In this document: positions 9,033 through 18,039 of the stretch, piece after piece
Position numbering within the stretch: position 1 is the first letter of the stretch
How the letters are laid out: each line of letters starts with the position of its first letter
NCBI GenBank assembly: GCA_964520655.1
Contig: CAZFNI010000003.1
Coordinates: 1 to 64,000, forward strand
Origin: JACQQW01 sp964520655
GTDB lineage: Bacteria; Omnitrophota; Gorgyraeia; Zapsychrales; Fredricksoniimonadaceae
Direction: 5' to 3'
DNA length: 64,000 nucleotides
Position numbers and translations under genes: made by a program
The notes under the pieces: model-generated
What the model saw: only the letters and a program-made list of their open reading frames with translations
Databases searched by the model: none
Told to the model about the DNA's origin: nothing

Positions 9033-10418
9033 GTGGTCAATGCGTCAAAAGATTTTAAGAGCGTTGGTTTAAGCCAGCCGGTCCTGGATAATTTGAAAGC
9101 ATTGGGGTATCTTCAAATGACCCCTATTCAGGAAAAGGGTTTGCCGTTTGTTTTAGGGGAAAGGGATTTTATCGGCCAGGCCAATACCGGCAGCGGGAAA
9201 ACAGCCGTTTTCGCGCTTGGCATATTGACTAAGATCGACCAGAAAAACCCCATGCCTCAGGCGCTTGTGCTTGTCCCGACACGGGAGTTGGCCGAGCAGG
9301 TTGCCAATGAGATCCGCCGCTTGGCGCGGTTTACCAGCAACATTAAAGTGATCACCATATCCGGCGGTGCAGATGAGCACCATAAGATCAAGTCCCTCAA
9401 GCAGGGGGCGCATATTGTCGTCGGGACTCCGGGACGCGTCACAAAATTGTTGGAAACGGGGATCTTTATCGCCGGGGACGTTAAGATCCTTGTCCTGGAT
9501 GAGGCGGACAGATTGCTTGAGATGGGCACGATCAAGGAGATCGAACACATTGCTTCCTTTATGCCGCTTAAACGCCAGACCATGCTGTTCTCTGCGACAT
9601 TCCCTAACGGTATCAAGACATTAAGCGCCAGTCTGCAGGAAGATGCCGCCCAGGTGACCATTGATTCCCAGCATGAGACGGGAACGATCAAACAATTATT
9701 CTATAAAGTTGAAGAGCTCAAGAGTGATGCGTTGATCAGGGTCCTGGGGCATTATCGGCCGGAGTCCTGCATCATTTTTTGCAACAGCCGCGAGACATGT
9801 AACTCGGTGGCGGGCTTGCTTCGCACCAAGAAAATAGATTCTCTCCAGCTGCATTCTGACCTCACCCAACCGGAACGCACGCTGATCCTGATCAAATTTG
9901 ATAACCGCAGCTGCCGTATCCTTGTGGCAACGGATCTGGCCTCCCGCGGGCTTGATGTCAAGGATGTCCGCATGATCATTAATTTTGATCTGCCTTCTGA
10001 CCATGAATTGTACGTGCACCGCATCGGCCGCACGGGGCGCGCAGGACAGGAAGGGTTGGCGGTAAGCCTGTATACGCACAAAGAGCGCGGGATCCTGAGT
10101 TCTATCGGGACATATTTGAGAACGGAATGCGACACCAGGGAGCTGCATGACCTGGATAAATTAAAACCGGTCGTGATGAAACCGTTCATGACCACGATCT
10201 ATATCAGCGGAGGTCGCAAGGACAATATCCGGCCCGGTGACATTGTCGGGGCGTTGACCAAGAATGCGGGGCTCACCGTTGATGAGATCGGCAAGATCCA
10301 TATTTTAGAGGTCAATAGTTATGTCGGCATCAGCGTCGACAAATGCGCTCAGGCGGTCAAGGCTCTTTCAGAGGGAAAGATCAAGGGGAAAAAATTCAAG
10401 ATAGGAAAAGCCACATGA
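9033..10418 (+). CDS. dbpA: ATP-dependent DEAD-box RNA helicase of the DbpA type
   Basis: 461 residues. RecA-like domain 1 has the Q motif (MTPIQEKGLP), motif I ANTGSGKT, motif Ia PTRELAEQV, motif II DEAD (LVLDEADRLLEMG) and motif III SAT. Domain 2 has RGLDVKDV and the HRIGRTGRAG motif. The last 80 residues form the small RNA-binding fold that characterises DbpA, which in E. coli binds helix 92 of 23S rRNA during 50S assembly. The start is GTG at 9033; the ATG two bases earlier is in another frame that soon stops. GAGAAGG supports initiation here. The gene overlaps the next by ATGA. Confidence 0.88.
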   Translation: MVNASKDFKSVGLSQPVLDNLKALGYLQMTPIQEKGLPFVLGERDFIGQANTGSGKTAVFALGILTKIDQKNPMPQALVLVPTRELAEQVANEIRRLARFTSNIKVITISGGADEHHKIKSLKQGAHIVVGTPGRVTKLLETGIFIAGDVKILVLDEADRLLEMGTIKEIEHIASFMPLKRQTMLFSATFPNGIKTLSASLQEDAAQVTIDSQHETGTIKQLFYKVEELKSDALIRVLGHYRPESCIIFCNSRETCNSVAGLLRTKKIDSLQLHSDLTQPERTLILIKFDNRSCRILVATDLASRGLDVKDVRMIINFDLPSDHELYVHRIGRTGRAGQEGLAVSLYTHKERGILSSIGTYLRTECDTRELHDLDKLKPVVMKPFMTTIYISGGRKDNIRPGDIVGALTKNAGLTVDEIGKIHILEVNSYVGISVDKCAQAVKALSEGKIKGKKFKIGKAT

Positions 10419-11506
10419 AAAAGATCAAACGCATCGGTATCTTGACAAGCGGCGGGGATTGTCCGGGTTTGAATGCTGTCATCCGGGCGATCGTCAGAAA
10501 AGCGACCCAGGAGTTGGGCTGCGATATCATTGGTTTTGAGGACGGGTTCGAAGGTCTGATCTTTAATCGGCATCGCAAGCTGGATTTAGAAAGGGTTTCC
10601 GGCATATTGACCCTTGGTGGTACGATCCTGGGAACCTCTAACCGCTCAGACCCGTATCGGTACCCTGTTAAAGAGGGGCTTAAACCCGTTTATAAAGATG
10701 TATCTAAAATGGTGATGAAGAACATCAAAGACCATAAAGTAGATTGTTTGGTTTGTATCGGCGGGGATGGGACCTTGACCATTGCCAACCGCCTGGTTAG
10801 GGAAGGAGTGCCGATCGTGGGCGTTCCTAAAACCATTGACAATGATGTCATGGGTACCGACATTACGTTCGGTTTTGATACGGCGGTTGGTATCGCGACG
10901 GAGGGGGTCGACAGGTTGCATACGACAGCACAATCCCATCACCGGGTGATGGTCATTGAGGTCATGGGACGCAGAGCGGGATGGATCGCGCTTCATGCCG
11001 GCTTGGCTGGCGGCGGAGATATCATTTTGATCCCCGAGATCCCCTACGATACGGTCTTGATGGCGGACTTGATTAAGGAACGAAGAAAAAGAGGCAAAAG
11101 ATTCACGATCATCGTTGCGGCGGAAGGGGCTAGATCAAAATCCGGGCAGGAGATCGTTAAGGAGAAGGTCAATGATCCCGCTGATCCTGTGCGGCTAGGC
11201 GGCGTCAGTTTTGTTTTGGGCAAAGAGATCGAGCAGCGCACGGGTATCGAAACCCGTAACGTGGTTTTAGGGCATCTGCAGCGCGGTGGCACACCGTCGG
11301 CGTTTGACAGGATATTGGGAACACAACTTGGATGCAAGGCTGTTGAGCTGATCGCCAATAATGACATCGGCTTCATGGCCGCGGTCCAGCAGAACTATAT
11401 GGTTAAAGTCCCTCTAACAGCAGTCGCTCAAGGCCAAAGAACAGTCCCCGTCGATCATCCGCTGATCAAGACAAGCCGATCGATCGGGATAAGTTTTGGT
11501 TCATGA
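10415..11506 (+). CDS. pfkA: 6-phosphofructokinase
   Basis: 363 residues. It phosphorylates fructose 6-phosphate in glycolysis. Visible motifs are TSGGDCPGLNAVIR (about 9-22), GGTILGTSNR, GGDGT (G116-T120), PKTIDND (138-144), GFDTA and EVMGRRAGWIA. A glycine at 119 is the residue usually linked to ATP use, whereas the lysine at 139 is shared by pyrophosphate enzymes and by some long ATP enzymes, so ATP is favoured but not proven. The start is the ATG that overlaps the helicase stop as ATGA, preceded by AGGAAAAG, which indicates translational coupling. Confidence 0.9.
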   Translation: MKKIKRIGILTSGGDCPGLNAVIRAIVRKATQELGCDIIGFEDGFEGLIFNRHRKLDLERVSGILTLGGTILGTSNRSDPYRYPVKEGLKPVYKDVSKMVMKNIKDHKVDCLVCIGGDGTLTIANRLVREGVPIVGVPKTIDNDVMGTDITFGFDTAVGIATEGVDRLHTTAQSHHRVMVIEVMGRRAGWIALHAGLAGGGDIILIPEIPYDTVLMADLIKERRKRGKRFTIIVAAEGARSKSGQEIVKEKVNDPADPVRLGGVSFVLGKEIEQRTGIETRNVVLGHLQRGGTPSAFDRILGTQLGCKAVELIANNDIGFMAAVQQNYMVKVPLTAVAQGQRTVPVDHPLIKTSRSIGISFGS

Positions 11507-11551
11507 TCATTTTGCCGCGTTCTTCAATGATACGATCTGACTATTGAATCG

Positions 11552-11566
11552 TTGATCCTGGATCAA
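11552..11566. promoter_or_regulatory. Perfect 15-bp palindrome, candidate operator
   Basis: TTGATCC-T-GGATCAA, two perfect 7-bp arms with a one-base centre, lies in the 117-bp gap before the ferredoxin gene. No regulator can be assigned. Confidence 0.35.
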
Positions 11567-11623
11567 TAATTTCTTATTCCATCATTGTCATCTTCTATTC
11601 TCTGTGTTTGAATGATATAAAAT

Positions 11624-12154
11624 ATGGGCTTAAGGTCTCTTTTAATATATATCCTGCCTTTGTTGATCGTACTCACGATTTATTTATATATACGTCAACG
11701 ACGGGCACAGAAGGATCTGGCTTTGCAAAAAGAGCAGGCGAAAGCCGGTTTAACAGAGCCGGCATCTCTGCACCCGATCATTGATCCATCCAAATGCCTT
11801 GGCTGCGGATCCTGCGCTGATGCCTGTCCGGAGAAGAACGTCCTTGGTATCGTTGATGGGAAAGCGGCATTGATAGCGCCTACCCACTGCATCGGCCACG
11901 GGGCATGCAAGACGGCCTGTCCGATGGATGCCATCACCCTTGTTTTTGGCTCAGAAAAACGCGGGGTTGATATCCCTCTGATCCATCAGGATTTTCAAAC
12001 CAATGTTCCCGGTGTTTATATTGCCGGGGAGTTAGGCGGCATGGGGTTGATCCGCAACGCGGTCACCCAGGGCCGGCAGGCGATGGGGGCCATCGTTGAA
12101 ATGGTCAAGCGGAAAAAAAACGGTTTTGGAAACCGTGGAGTTGCCGCAGGATGA
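11624..12154 (+). CDS. Membrane-anchored 2[4Fe-4S] ferredoxin with an orphan flavoprotein-like C-terminal segment
   Basis: 176 residues. An N-terminal membrane helix (about 4-23) precedes a dicluster ferredoxin domain with CLGCGSCADACP and a second cluster, CIGHGACKTACP. After it comes VPGVYIAGELGGMGLIRNAV, which resembles the C-terminal FAD-contact motif of thioredoxin-reductase-like flavoproteins, although no FAD or NAD domain follows. The protein ends soon after a run of eight A at 12113-12120. It is probably a redox partner on the cytoplasmic face of the inner membrane, given the nearby cytochrome genes, but the partner is unknown. It may be truncated or frameshifted. Confidence 0.65.
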   Translation: MGLRSLLIYILPLLIVLTIYLYIRQRRAQKDLALQKEQAKAGLTEPASLHPIIDPSKCLGCGSCADACPEKNVLGIVDGKAALIAPTHCIGHGACKTACPMDAITLVFGSEKRGVDIPLIHQDFQTNVPGVYIAGELGGMGLIRNAVTQGRQAMGAIVEMVKRKKNGFGNRGVAAG

Positions 12155-12164
12155 AGCCGGTTTA

Positions 12165-13820
12165 ATGGAACAGGCCAAAGATGCGCTGGCCCAAGGCGAG
12201 AATGACCGGGCGGTTGAGATCTACTTGAAGGTGCTTCTGACCGCCAGAGAGCCTGTGAAACAGAAGGCCCAAGAGTTATTAGGTCTAGCGCGTGAGCGCA
12301 ACGGCCAGTTCGCTCATGCCGCCGCAGAGTACAAGAAATTTTTAGAAAGCTATCCTCAAGGGCCTGATGCCGACCGTGTGCGCCAGCGTTTGGCGGGGCT
12401 GGTGACAGCTGAACAAAATCCCCAGGAAGCGTTGAAGGAACCATCGAAAACGCCTTTGGAGGAAATAGGGGGGGCTAAAAAAGGCCGCCAGGATACGCGC
12501 ATGGCCAGCCAACCGGGGCAAGGCTGGTCGTTCCAGCATTTTGGCAGTTTTTCTCAGTTCCTTTATTGGGATAAACTCAAATCTCACGGCGGGACATCAA
12601 GATTAACTGTTAATAACCTTACCAATGATCTTGACTTAAGCGGCAAATGGAAAAGCCGGCAGACCGATGTGGGTTTTCGTTTTACTGGCGGGACAACACA
12701 GGCATTCGTGGAAGGAGCGCATGATGAGGACAGGGTCAGTGCCTTGTACGCGGATGTTAAAGTTAAGGACAAGGGGCTTTATGCCCGCGTGGGTCGCCAG
12801 TCATTGTCGACCGGCGGTGTTTTAGGTCGTTTTGACGGCATACATGTATCGAACATGATCAACAAGATGATGAAATTTAACGGGGTATTCGGATTCCCCG
12901 TTGAGAGTGTCAGGATCACGGACATTTTGGCTAAAAAGAAGTTCATCGGAGGCAGCATTGATTGGGGTCCGTATTTAAAGCGCTGGAATTTCAATACATT
13001 TTTCATCAACCAGAATAATAATGGGTATACGGACCGCCGGGCAATCGGTGGGGAAGCCCGATATTTCGACGCGACCAAAGCGTTGTTCTCCCTGATCGAT
13101 TATGATGTGTATTTCAAGCAGATCAATATCGCGATGTTCAACGGCCATTGGACATTGCCAACCAAAACGACGTTTAACCTCTCCGGGGATTACCGTAAAA
13201 GTCCGCTGTTGATGACCACCAATGCCATCCAGGGGATGGGCGCCAGCGAGATATCGGATTTAAAAGACCGTTTCTCAACAAAAGAGCTGCGGCAGCTGTC
13301 CCTTGACCGTACGAGCAACAGCAAATCCATGACCGCCGGCATAAGCCAGGATATCAGGGAGAATTTCCAGTGGAACTTGGAAGGATCGGTCTCGATCATT
13401 GAAGGTACGCTGACATCTGGCGGGGTGGACGGCACTGAAACGGTCGATCATCCTGACTACACCACAACGACCGGTTTTGTCCTAAGCCGCGTGTTCAAGG
13501 ATGATGACGCATTGATCAGTAATTTCAGTTTTACCGATTCATCGACAGCCAAGGATTATTCCATGAACGTGAATGTCCGCTATCCGTTGACTCCCAAGGT
13601 CCGTGTTACGCCGAAATTGACCATGGGATACCGTGATACGAAACAATCAACTGATCATCGCTGGCTCCTCCGTCCGACGCTGCATTTTAATTACAGCATC
13701 ACCCGGTCCATTGATTTTGAGATCGAGGGCGGCGTTGAATGGATCACCGAAAAGGCCTCCGGCGCCAATCAACGCTCTACGGAAGGTTTCATCACCACCG
13801 GTTATCGCATCAGTTTTTAA
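12165..13820 (+). CDS. TPR-containing protein with a predicted outer-membrane beta-barrel domain
   Basis: 551 residues from the first ATG; the frame is open back to a TTG at 12096, overlapping the ferredoxin gene. The first 110 residues contain TPR-like helices (QAKDALAQGENDRAVEIY, then QFAHAAAEYKKFLESYP). From about residue 125 the sequence alternates polar and hydrophobic residues in short strands with Gly/Asn/Asp turns up to a terminal Phe, as in outer-membrane barrels. No signal peptide is visible in this frame, which is odd for such a protein and raises the possibility of a frameshift or a missing N-terminus at the A8 run upstream. The function is not recognised. Confidence 0.6.
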   Translation: MEQAKDALAQGENDRAVEIYLKVLLTAREPVKQKAQELLGLARERNGQFAHAAAEYKKFLESYPQGPDADRVRQRLAGLVTAEQNPQEALKEPSKTPLEEIGGAKKGRQDTRMASQPGQGWSFQHFGSFSQFLYWDKLKSHGGTSRLTVNNLTNDLDLSGKWKSRQTDVGFRFTGGTTQAFVEGAHDEDRVSALYADVKVKDKGLYARVGRQSLSTGGVLGRFDGIHVSNMINKMMKFNGVFGFPVESVRITDILAKKKFIGGSIDWGPYLKRWNFNTFFINQNNNGYTDRRAIGGEARYFDATKALFSLIDYDVYFKQINIAMFNGHWTLPTKTTFNLSGDYRKSPLLMTTNAIQGMGASEISDLKDRFSTKELRQLSLDRTSNSKSMTAGISQDIRENFQWNLEGSVSIIEGTLTSGGVDGTETVDHPDYTTTTGFVLSRVFKDDDALISNFSFTDSSTAKDYSMNVNVRYPLTPKVRVTPKLTMGYRDTKQSTDHRWLLRPTLHFNYSITRSIDFEIEGGVEWITEKASGANQRSTEGFITTGYRISF

Positions 13821-13918
13821 GGGGCATTGATTTTAGTTTATTTATTACGCCTTTTATGAGATATTATCTTCTTCGAAGGTGATCTTTTAACGTGATTGAA
13901 TAATATAGGAAGGTTTAT

Positions 13919-15127
13919 ATGATCTGGATCATTCTTGTGTGTGCCATTGTTTTTAGCGGCTGCCAGCAGCAGCCTCAGGAGCGTCATTATACAGAGATCG
14001 TTAACGAAGAGCCTCAGGCGGCGGCTTTAACTTCCAGCATGGACAATGACCCTCATGCGGGCATGGACATGGCGTCGATGGGTATGGGAATGGGCATGGG
14101 GATGGACGCTGGCGCAGCCGGGGGTGATTTTACCTGGGATCTGCCGGATGGGTGGCAGCAGGAGCCGGGAAAAGGTTTCCGCCTGGCGAGTTTTCATCTG
14201 GTGAGCGATGAAAAAGCCATTGACGGGTCAATTGTGAACCTAAGCGGCGTGGCCGGCGGTTTGGAGGGGAATCTAAAGCGCTGGATGGGACAGATCGCCA
14301 TGGAAACATCCGCGGAAGACCTGGCCCGGTTGATCGCCAATGCGGCTGAATTCAAGATCAAAGCATTAGGGTCAGGCAAAGTCTTTGATTTCACGACCGT
14401 GCAGGAAAAAGGCAAGTCTGCTGATAAGAGCATGATCGTTGTGATGGTTGGTCTTCCTGAGTCGACCCTGTTCGTCAAGATGACAGGGACAATATCGACG
14501 ATGAAAGCGCATAAGAACGATTTCTTAAAGCTGGCGGCATCGATCAAAAGATCCGCGAGCCCCAAGGCGGCTACGCCCAAAATGGCGGATATGGCCAAAG
14601 GGGCAACGGATCCCCACGCGGGGATGAATATGGGCGACCCTCATGCGGGGGTCGACATGTCGGCCATGCGCGCGGATCTGCCGGTACCGACGCAGAAATT
14701 ATTGGATTGGGAGGTTCCCAAGGGATGGAAACAGGGTGCTGGTCACCCCATGCGCCTGGGGACATTTCAATTAGAAGGAGACCCCAAAGCCTTTGATTGT
14801 TCTGTTATTTTATTGGGAGGTGATGCTGGCGGCGTGGAGGCAAATTTATCCCGCTGGATGGGGCAGGTCGGTGTTGCTCCCAATCCGGACAACTTGAAAA
14901 AAGCATTATCCAAGGTGCAGTCGATTAAGACCAAGGGTGGTTTGGATGCGAATGTTTATGATATCAGCGCTCTGCAAGGGGATGAGTCATCGGCGAGGAG
15001 TTTGATGGCGGGCATGATCAGCGTCGGTGGATCGACCATTTTTATCAAGATGACCGGGACCGCAGGCGTTATGCGCAAGGAGCGGGAGCATTTTGCCGAC
15101 TTTATCAGGTCTTTTAAACGCATATGA
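13919..15127 (+). CDS. Lipoprotein with two tandem copies of one domain and His/Met-rich linkers
   Basis: 402 residues. A short signal sequence ends in the lipobox-like VFSGC. Two homologous domains of about 130 residues follow: the first runs from TWDLPDGWQQ to about residue 215, the second from DWEVPKGWKQ to the end. Both contain the pattern NL(K/S)RWMGQ and a near-identical strand, FVKMTGT or FIKMTGT. DPHAGM-type motifs precede each domain (DPHAGMDM, DPHAGMNM, DPHAGVDM), together with an MGMGMGMGM run that could bind copper or another soft metal. I do not recognise a named family. The next gene, resB, overlaps by ATGA, so a role linked to cytochrome maturation is plausible but inferred only from context. 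Confidence 0.65.
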   Translation: MIWIILVCAIVFSGCQQQPQERHYTEIVNEEPQAAALTSSMDNDPHAGMDMASMGMGMGMGMDAGAAGGDFTWDLPDGWQQEPGKGFRLASFHLVSDEKAIDGSIVNLSGVAGGLEGNLKRWMGQIAMETSAEDLARLIANAAEFKIKALGSGKVFDFTTVQEKGKSADKSMIVVMVGLPESTLFVKMTGTISTMKAHKNDFLKLAASIKRSASPKAATPKMADMAKGATDPHAGMNMGDPHAGVDMSAMRADLPVPTQKLLDWEVPKGWKQGAGHPMRLGTFQLEGDPKAFDCSVILLGGDAGGVEANLSRWMGQVGVAPNPDNLKKALSKVQSIKTKGGLDANVYDISALQGDESSARSLMAGMISVGGSTIFIKMTGTAGVMRKEREHFADFIRSFKRI

Positions 15128-16230
15128 TCTGGTTTAGACGCCTTAGCTCATCTTATATCACCGTCATTTGTTTGCTGCTGTTGTTGATCCTGACCTTCTG
15201 GGGGACAGTTGCTCAAGTACAGCAGGGGCTCTATGCGGCCCAGGAGCGTTTTTTTAATTCCTTATTTTTTCTCGCCGGCGGTATTCTGCCTTTTCCTGGT
15301 GCCCAGCTTGTCTTGTGGGTATTGTTCGCCAATTTGTTGGCCATGTCCGTTCTCACCTTTAAGAAATACAGCCAGTGGGTCAACTCAGGATTATTGATCA
15401 CGCATCTGGGGCTGTTGTTGTATTTTGTAGCGGCGTTCATGGTCTTTCATGTCTCTCAGGAATCCGTCGTGCGTTTGGCTGTTGGAGGACAGACCAATGT
15501 GTCCTTATCCTATCATGACTGGGAATTGGCGTATTGGAGCGGTCAAAGCAAAGAGCGTCAGGTCACATCGCTAGACACGGCTTATTTAAAGCCGGGGCAT
15601 GTCATGCCTTTCTCTAATAAAGATACCGTGATCACAGTGAAAGAGTTTTTTCAAAACAGCGCTGCCTACACGGGTACTGAGGAGGGTAAGATATCCCGGA
15701 TCGTCAATGCCTCCGGGATCACGCGGATTGTGGCCAAACCGCTGTTGAAAGACAAGGAACAGAATGCTGCGGCGGTCAGTCTGGATGTAAGGGATAAGTC
15801 CAAATCCTATACGGTGATCCTGTTTGGCATGGAGGACCGCCCAACAGCGGTCGAATTAGGTGGTCAGATATATTATTTTATCCTTCGCCACAAGTCTTAT
15901 CCGCTGCCCTTTAAGATCACTTTAGATCAATTCAAGGCGGAATTCCTGCCGGGCACGTCCATGGCCAAGAATTATGAAAGTAATGTGACCATCGACACGG
16001 GGACGATAAAACGGCAAGCCCGCATTTATATGAACAATCCGTTGAAATTTAACGATTACACTCTTTATCAATCGTCCTATGATACAGACAGCACCGGCCG
16101 CCAATATTCGACGCTGGCAGTGGTCAAGAATTTTGCTAAGGTGCTTCCCTATATTGCTTGTTTGGTGGTCTTTGTTGGATTGGCGCTGCACTTTTTGATC
16201 CAGGCATTTCGAACGAAAGAGAACCCATGA
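15124..16230 (+). CDS. resB: System II cytochrome c biogenesis protein ResB (CcsB)
   Basis: 368 residues. There are three N-terminal membrane helices (about 12-30, 50-75, 86-110), a large periplasmic domain and a final helix near 340-360, the usual ResB topology. Conserved text includes the SSSYITVICLLLLLILTFWGT start and NPLKFNDYTLYQSSYD near the end of the periplasmic domain. With CcsA it forms the synthase that attaches heme to CxxCH motifs outside the inner membrane. It overlaps both neighbours by ATGA, so three genes are translationally coupled. Confidence 0.88.
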   Translation: MIWFRRLSSSYITVICLLLLLILTFWGTVAQVQQGLYAAQERFFNSLFFLAGGILPFPGAQLVLWVLFANLLAMSVLTFKKYSQWVNSGLLITHLGLLLYFVAAFMVFHVSQESVVRLAVGGQTNVSLSYHDWELAYWSGQSKERQVTSLDTAYLKPGHVMPFSNKDTVITVKEFFQNSAAYTGTEEGKISRIVNASGITRIVAKPLLKDKEQNAAAVSLDVRDKSKSYTVILFGMEDRPTAVELGGQIYYFILRHKSYPLPFKITLDQFKAEFLPGTSMAKNYESNVTIDTGTIKRQARIYMNNPLKFNDYTLYQSSYDTDSTGRQYSTLAVVKNFAKVLPYIACLVVFVGLALHFLIQAFRTKENP

Positions 16231-17915
16231 AGATCAAGGTATTCCTACTGTCGATATTGTTATGTTGCGTTGCAGGGGTAGCTACTGTCCGGGCTGAGAT
16301 CAGGGATCTGCACAGTTTTAAAAGTATCCCCATTATGGACGGGGGACGGTTAAAGCCATTGGACACCTTTGCCCGTAGTTTATTGACCCAGTTCTCCGGC
16401 AAAGATCATTATGGGAAGAAAAACGCGAGCACTTGGTTGGCGGCATTATTATTCAATCCCGACAGTACGGCTAATGATAAGGTCTTTTTGATCAATAATC
16501 CGGATATCGCGATCGCGCTAGGCATGCCGATCGATCCTCATCGACGCTATTCTCCGGCCGATGTGAAAAAAGTCTATCCCAAATTAGCGGAATTGCAGGT
16601 CCAGGCTGCGGCCATCCCGGATAAAGAGCGTTCCTTAGTGGAAAATGAGATCATGCGGGTCTTTAATAATATCAATCAATACGCGGATCTGTCGCGCGCG
16701 TTTGCGTTCGTATCTCAAGGGGATGTCAGCCCGGATCTTTGGAATGTCAAGGATATTGCGTTTTTGACCATACCGATAGGGCATGATAATCAGTGGTTAA
16801 GTCCTTGGGATGCGGTTAGGATCAATTTGATGACCGATGCCACGCGTCCTTTGGTCATGTTATGGAAAGATATGGCTGCCAGTTATTCCAAAGGCGATGC
16901 TATTAAGTTTGAGTTAGACAGCCATACGTATTTGAATGTTGTCGCCCAGCAGCTGTCAGCCGAGGACACAAGGAATTTCAACAAGTTCTCTTTAGAGCTT
17001 CAGTATCATGCTTATAGTCCATTCACTGTCGGGATCATGTTCTATATTTTGGCGTTCATGTTCTTTTTGGTGTCTTTTTCATCTTCGAAACGCTTATGGT
17101 ATTACCTGGGGCTTGGCTGCGTGATCGCGGGGTTTGTCCCGCATACGCTTGGATTGATCGCCCGCATCATCATCATGGCTCGCCCGCCGGTATCGAATTT
17201 GTATGAAACATTTATTTTTGTCGGATTTGTCGCGGTCATTTTGGGGTTATTCATTGAGTTCAATAACCGTCAGTGGCTGGGGATCGTGACCGCGGCGATC
17301 AGCGGGGCGGCAATGCTGTTTATCGCCAATAAATACAGCGCCGAGGGTGATACGTTAAAGATGCTGATCGCTGTCCTTAATTCTAATTTCTGGTTGGCAA
17401 CCCATGTGACGACCATCACCATGGGTTACGGGGCGACCTGTGTGGCGGGTGTTCTCGGTCATGTTTGGCTCTTGCAGGCAGCTGCTGGCCGACCGCAGGA
17501 TGTTTTGGATAGAACATATAGAACAACCCTGGGTATCTTGGGATTTTCGTTAACACTGACATTTTTAGGGACAAATCTCGGCGGTGTTTGGGCGGATCAG
17601 AGCTGGGGGCGTTTCTGGGGGTGGGACCCTAAAGAGAATGGGGCGCTGATGATCGTGCTGTGGGTGGCGATCCTGTTACATGCGAAAGTAGCCCGGATGA
17701 TCGACGCGCTGGGAATGGCGGTCGGCTGCGTCGTCGGTATGCTGATTGTGATGTGGGCCTGGTTCGGGGTTAATCTTTTAAGCGTCGGACTGCATTCCTA
17801 TGGATTCACTCAAGGGGTAGCCACGACCCTGATTGTTTATGCTGTTTTGGAGTTGGTGTTCATTGCCGTGACCGCGTGGGTGATCACAGGGCGCAGATCC
17901 TCCCAAACCCTTTAA
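16227..17915 (+). CDS. ccsA: System II cytochrome c biogenesis protein CcsA (ResC)
   Basis: 562 residues. A signal-like N-terminal helix (MKIKVFLLSILLCC) leads to a periplasmic region of about 250 residues, then about eight membrane helices with the heme-handling tryptophan-rich WWD motif, GRFWGWDPKENGALM (about residues 458-472). Conserved histidines that may ligate heme flank the motif (HTLGL, HSYG). The long N-terminal extension is larger than in a minimal CcsA of about 320 residues, and similar long forms exist in several phyla. The start at 16227 overlaps the resB stop (ATGA). It serves the multiheme cytochromes encoded at 24-31 kb. Confidence 0.88.
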   Translation: MKIKVFLLSILLCCVAGVATVRAEIRDLHSFKSIPIMDGGRLKPLDTFARSLLTQFSGKDHYGKKNASTWLAALLFNPDSTANDKVFLINNPDIAIALGMPIDPHRRYSPADVKKVYPKLAELQVQAAAIPDKERSLVENEIMRVFNNINQYADLSRAFAFVSQGDVSPDLWNVKDIAFLTIPIGHDNQWLSPWDAVRINLMTDATRPLVMLWKDMAASYSKGDAIKFELDSHTYLNVVAQQLSAEDTRNFNKFSLELQYHAYSPFTVGIMFYILAFMFFLVSFSSSKRLWYYLGLGCVIAGFVPHTLGLIARIIIMARPPVSNLYETFIFVGFVAVILGLFIEFNNRQWLGIVTAAISGAAMLFIANKYSAEGDTLKMLIAVLNSNFWLATHVTTITMGYGATCVAGVLGHVWLLQAAAGRPQDVLDRTYRTTLGILGFSLTLTFLGTNLGGVWADQSWGRFWGWDPKENGALMIVLWVAILLHAKVARMIDALGMAVGCVVGMLIVMWAWFGVNLLSVGLHSYGFTQGVATTLIVYAVLELVFIAVTAWVITGRRSSQTL

Positions 17916-17966
17916 GTATTTCTACGCTATTGCCTTACGTATATCTTCGGATTTTCATTTATTCAT

Positions 17967-18013
17967 TTCCTATCTATAGTAGCTAGTTATTTTTCTTATA
18001 CCATATATTGTGG
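17967..18013 (+). promoter_or_regulatory. Two NrdR-like boxes upstream of nrdD
   Basis: Against the established NrdR box (ACACWATATATWGTGT), 17998-18013 reads ATACCATATATTGTGG (13 of 16 positions) and 17967-17982 reads TTCCTATCTATAGTAG (10 of 16). The two starts are exactly 31 bp apart, which matches the usual spacing of about three helical turns. The nrdR gene itself is not in the window. Confidence 0.7.
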
Positions 18014-18039
18014 TTTTCATTCATTTCAAGGAGGGGATT

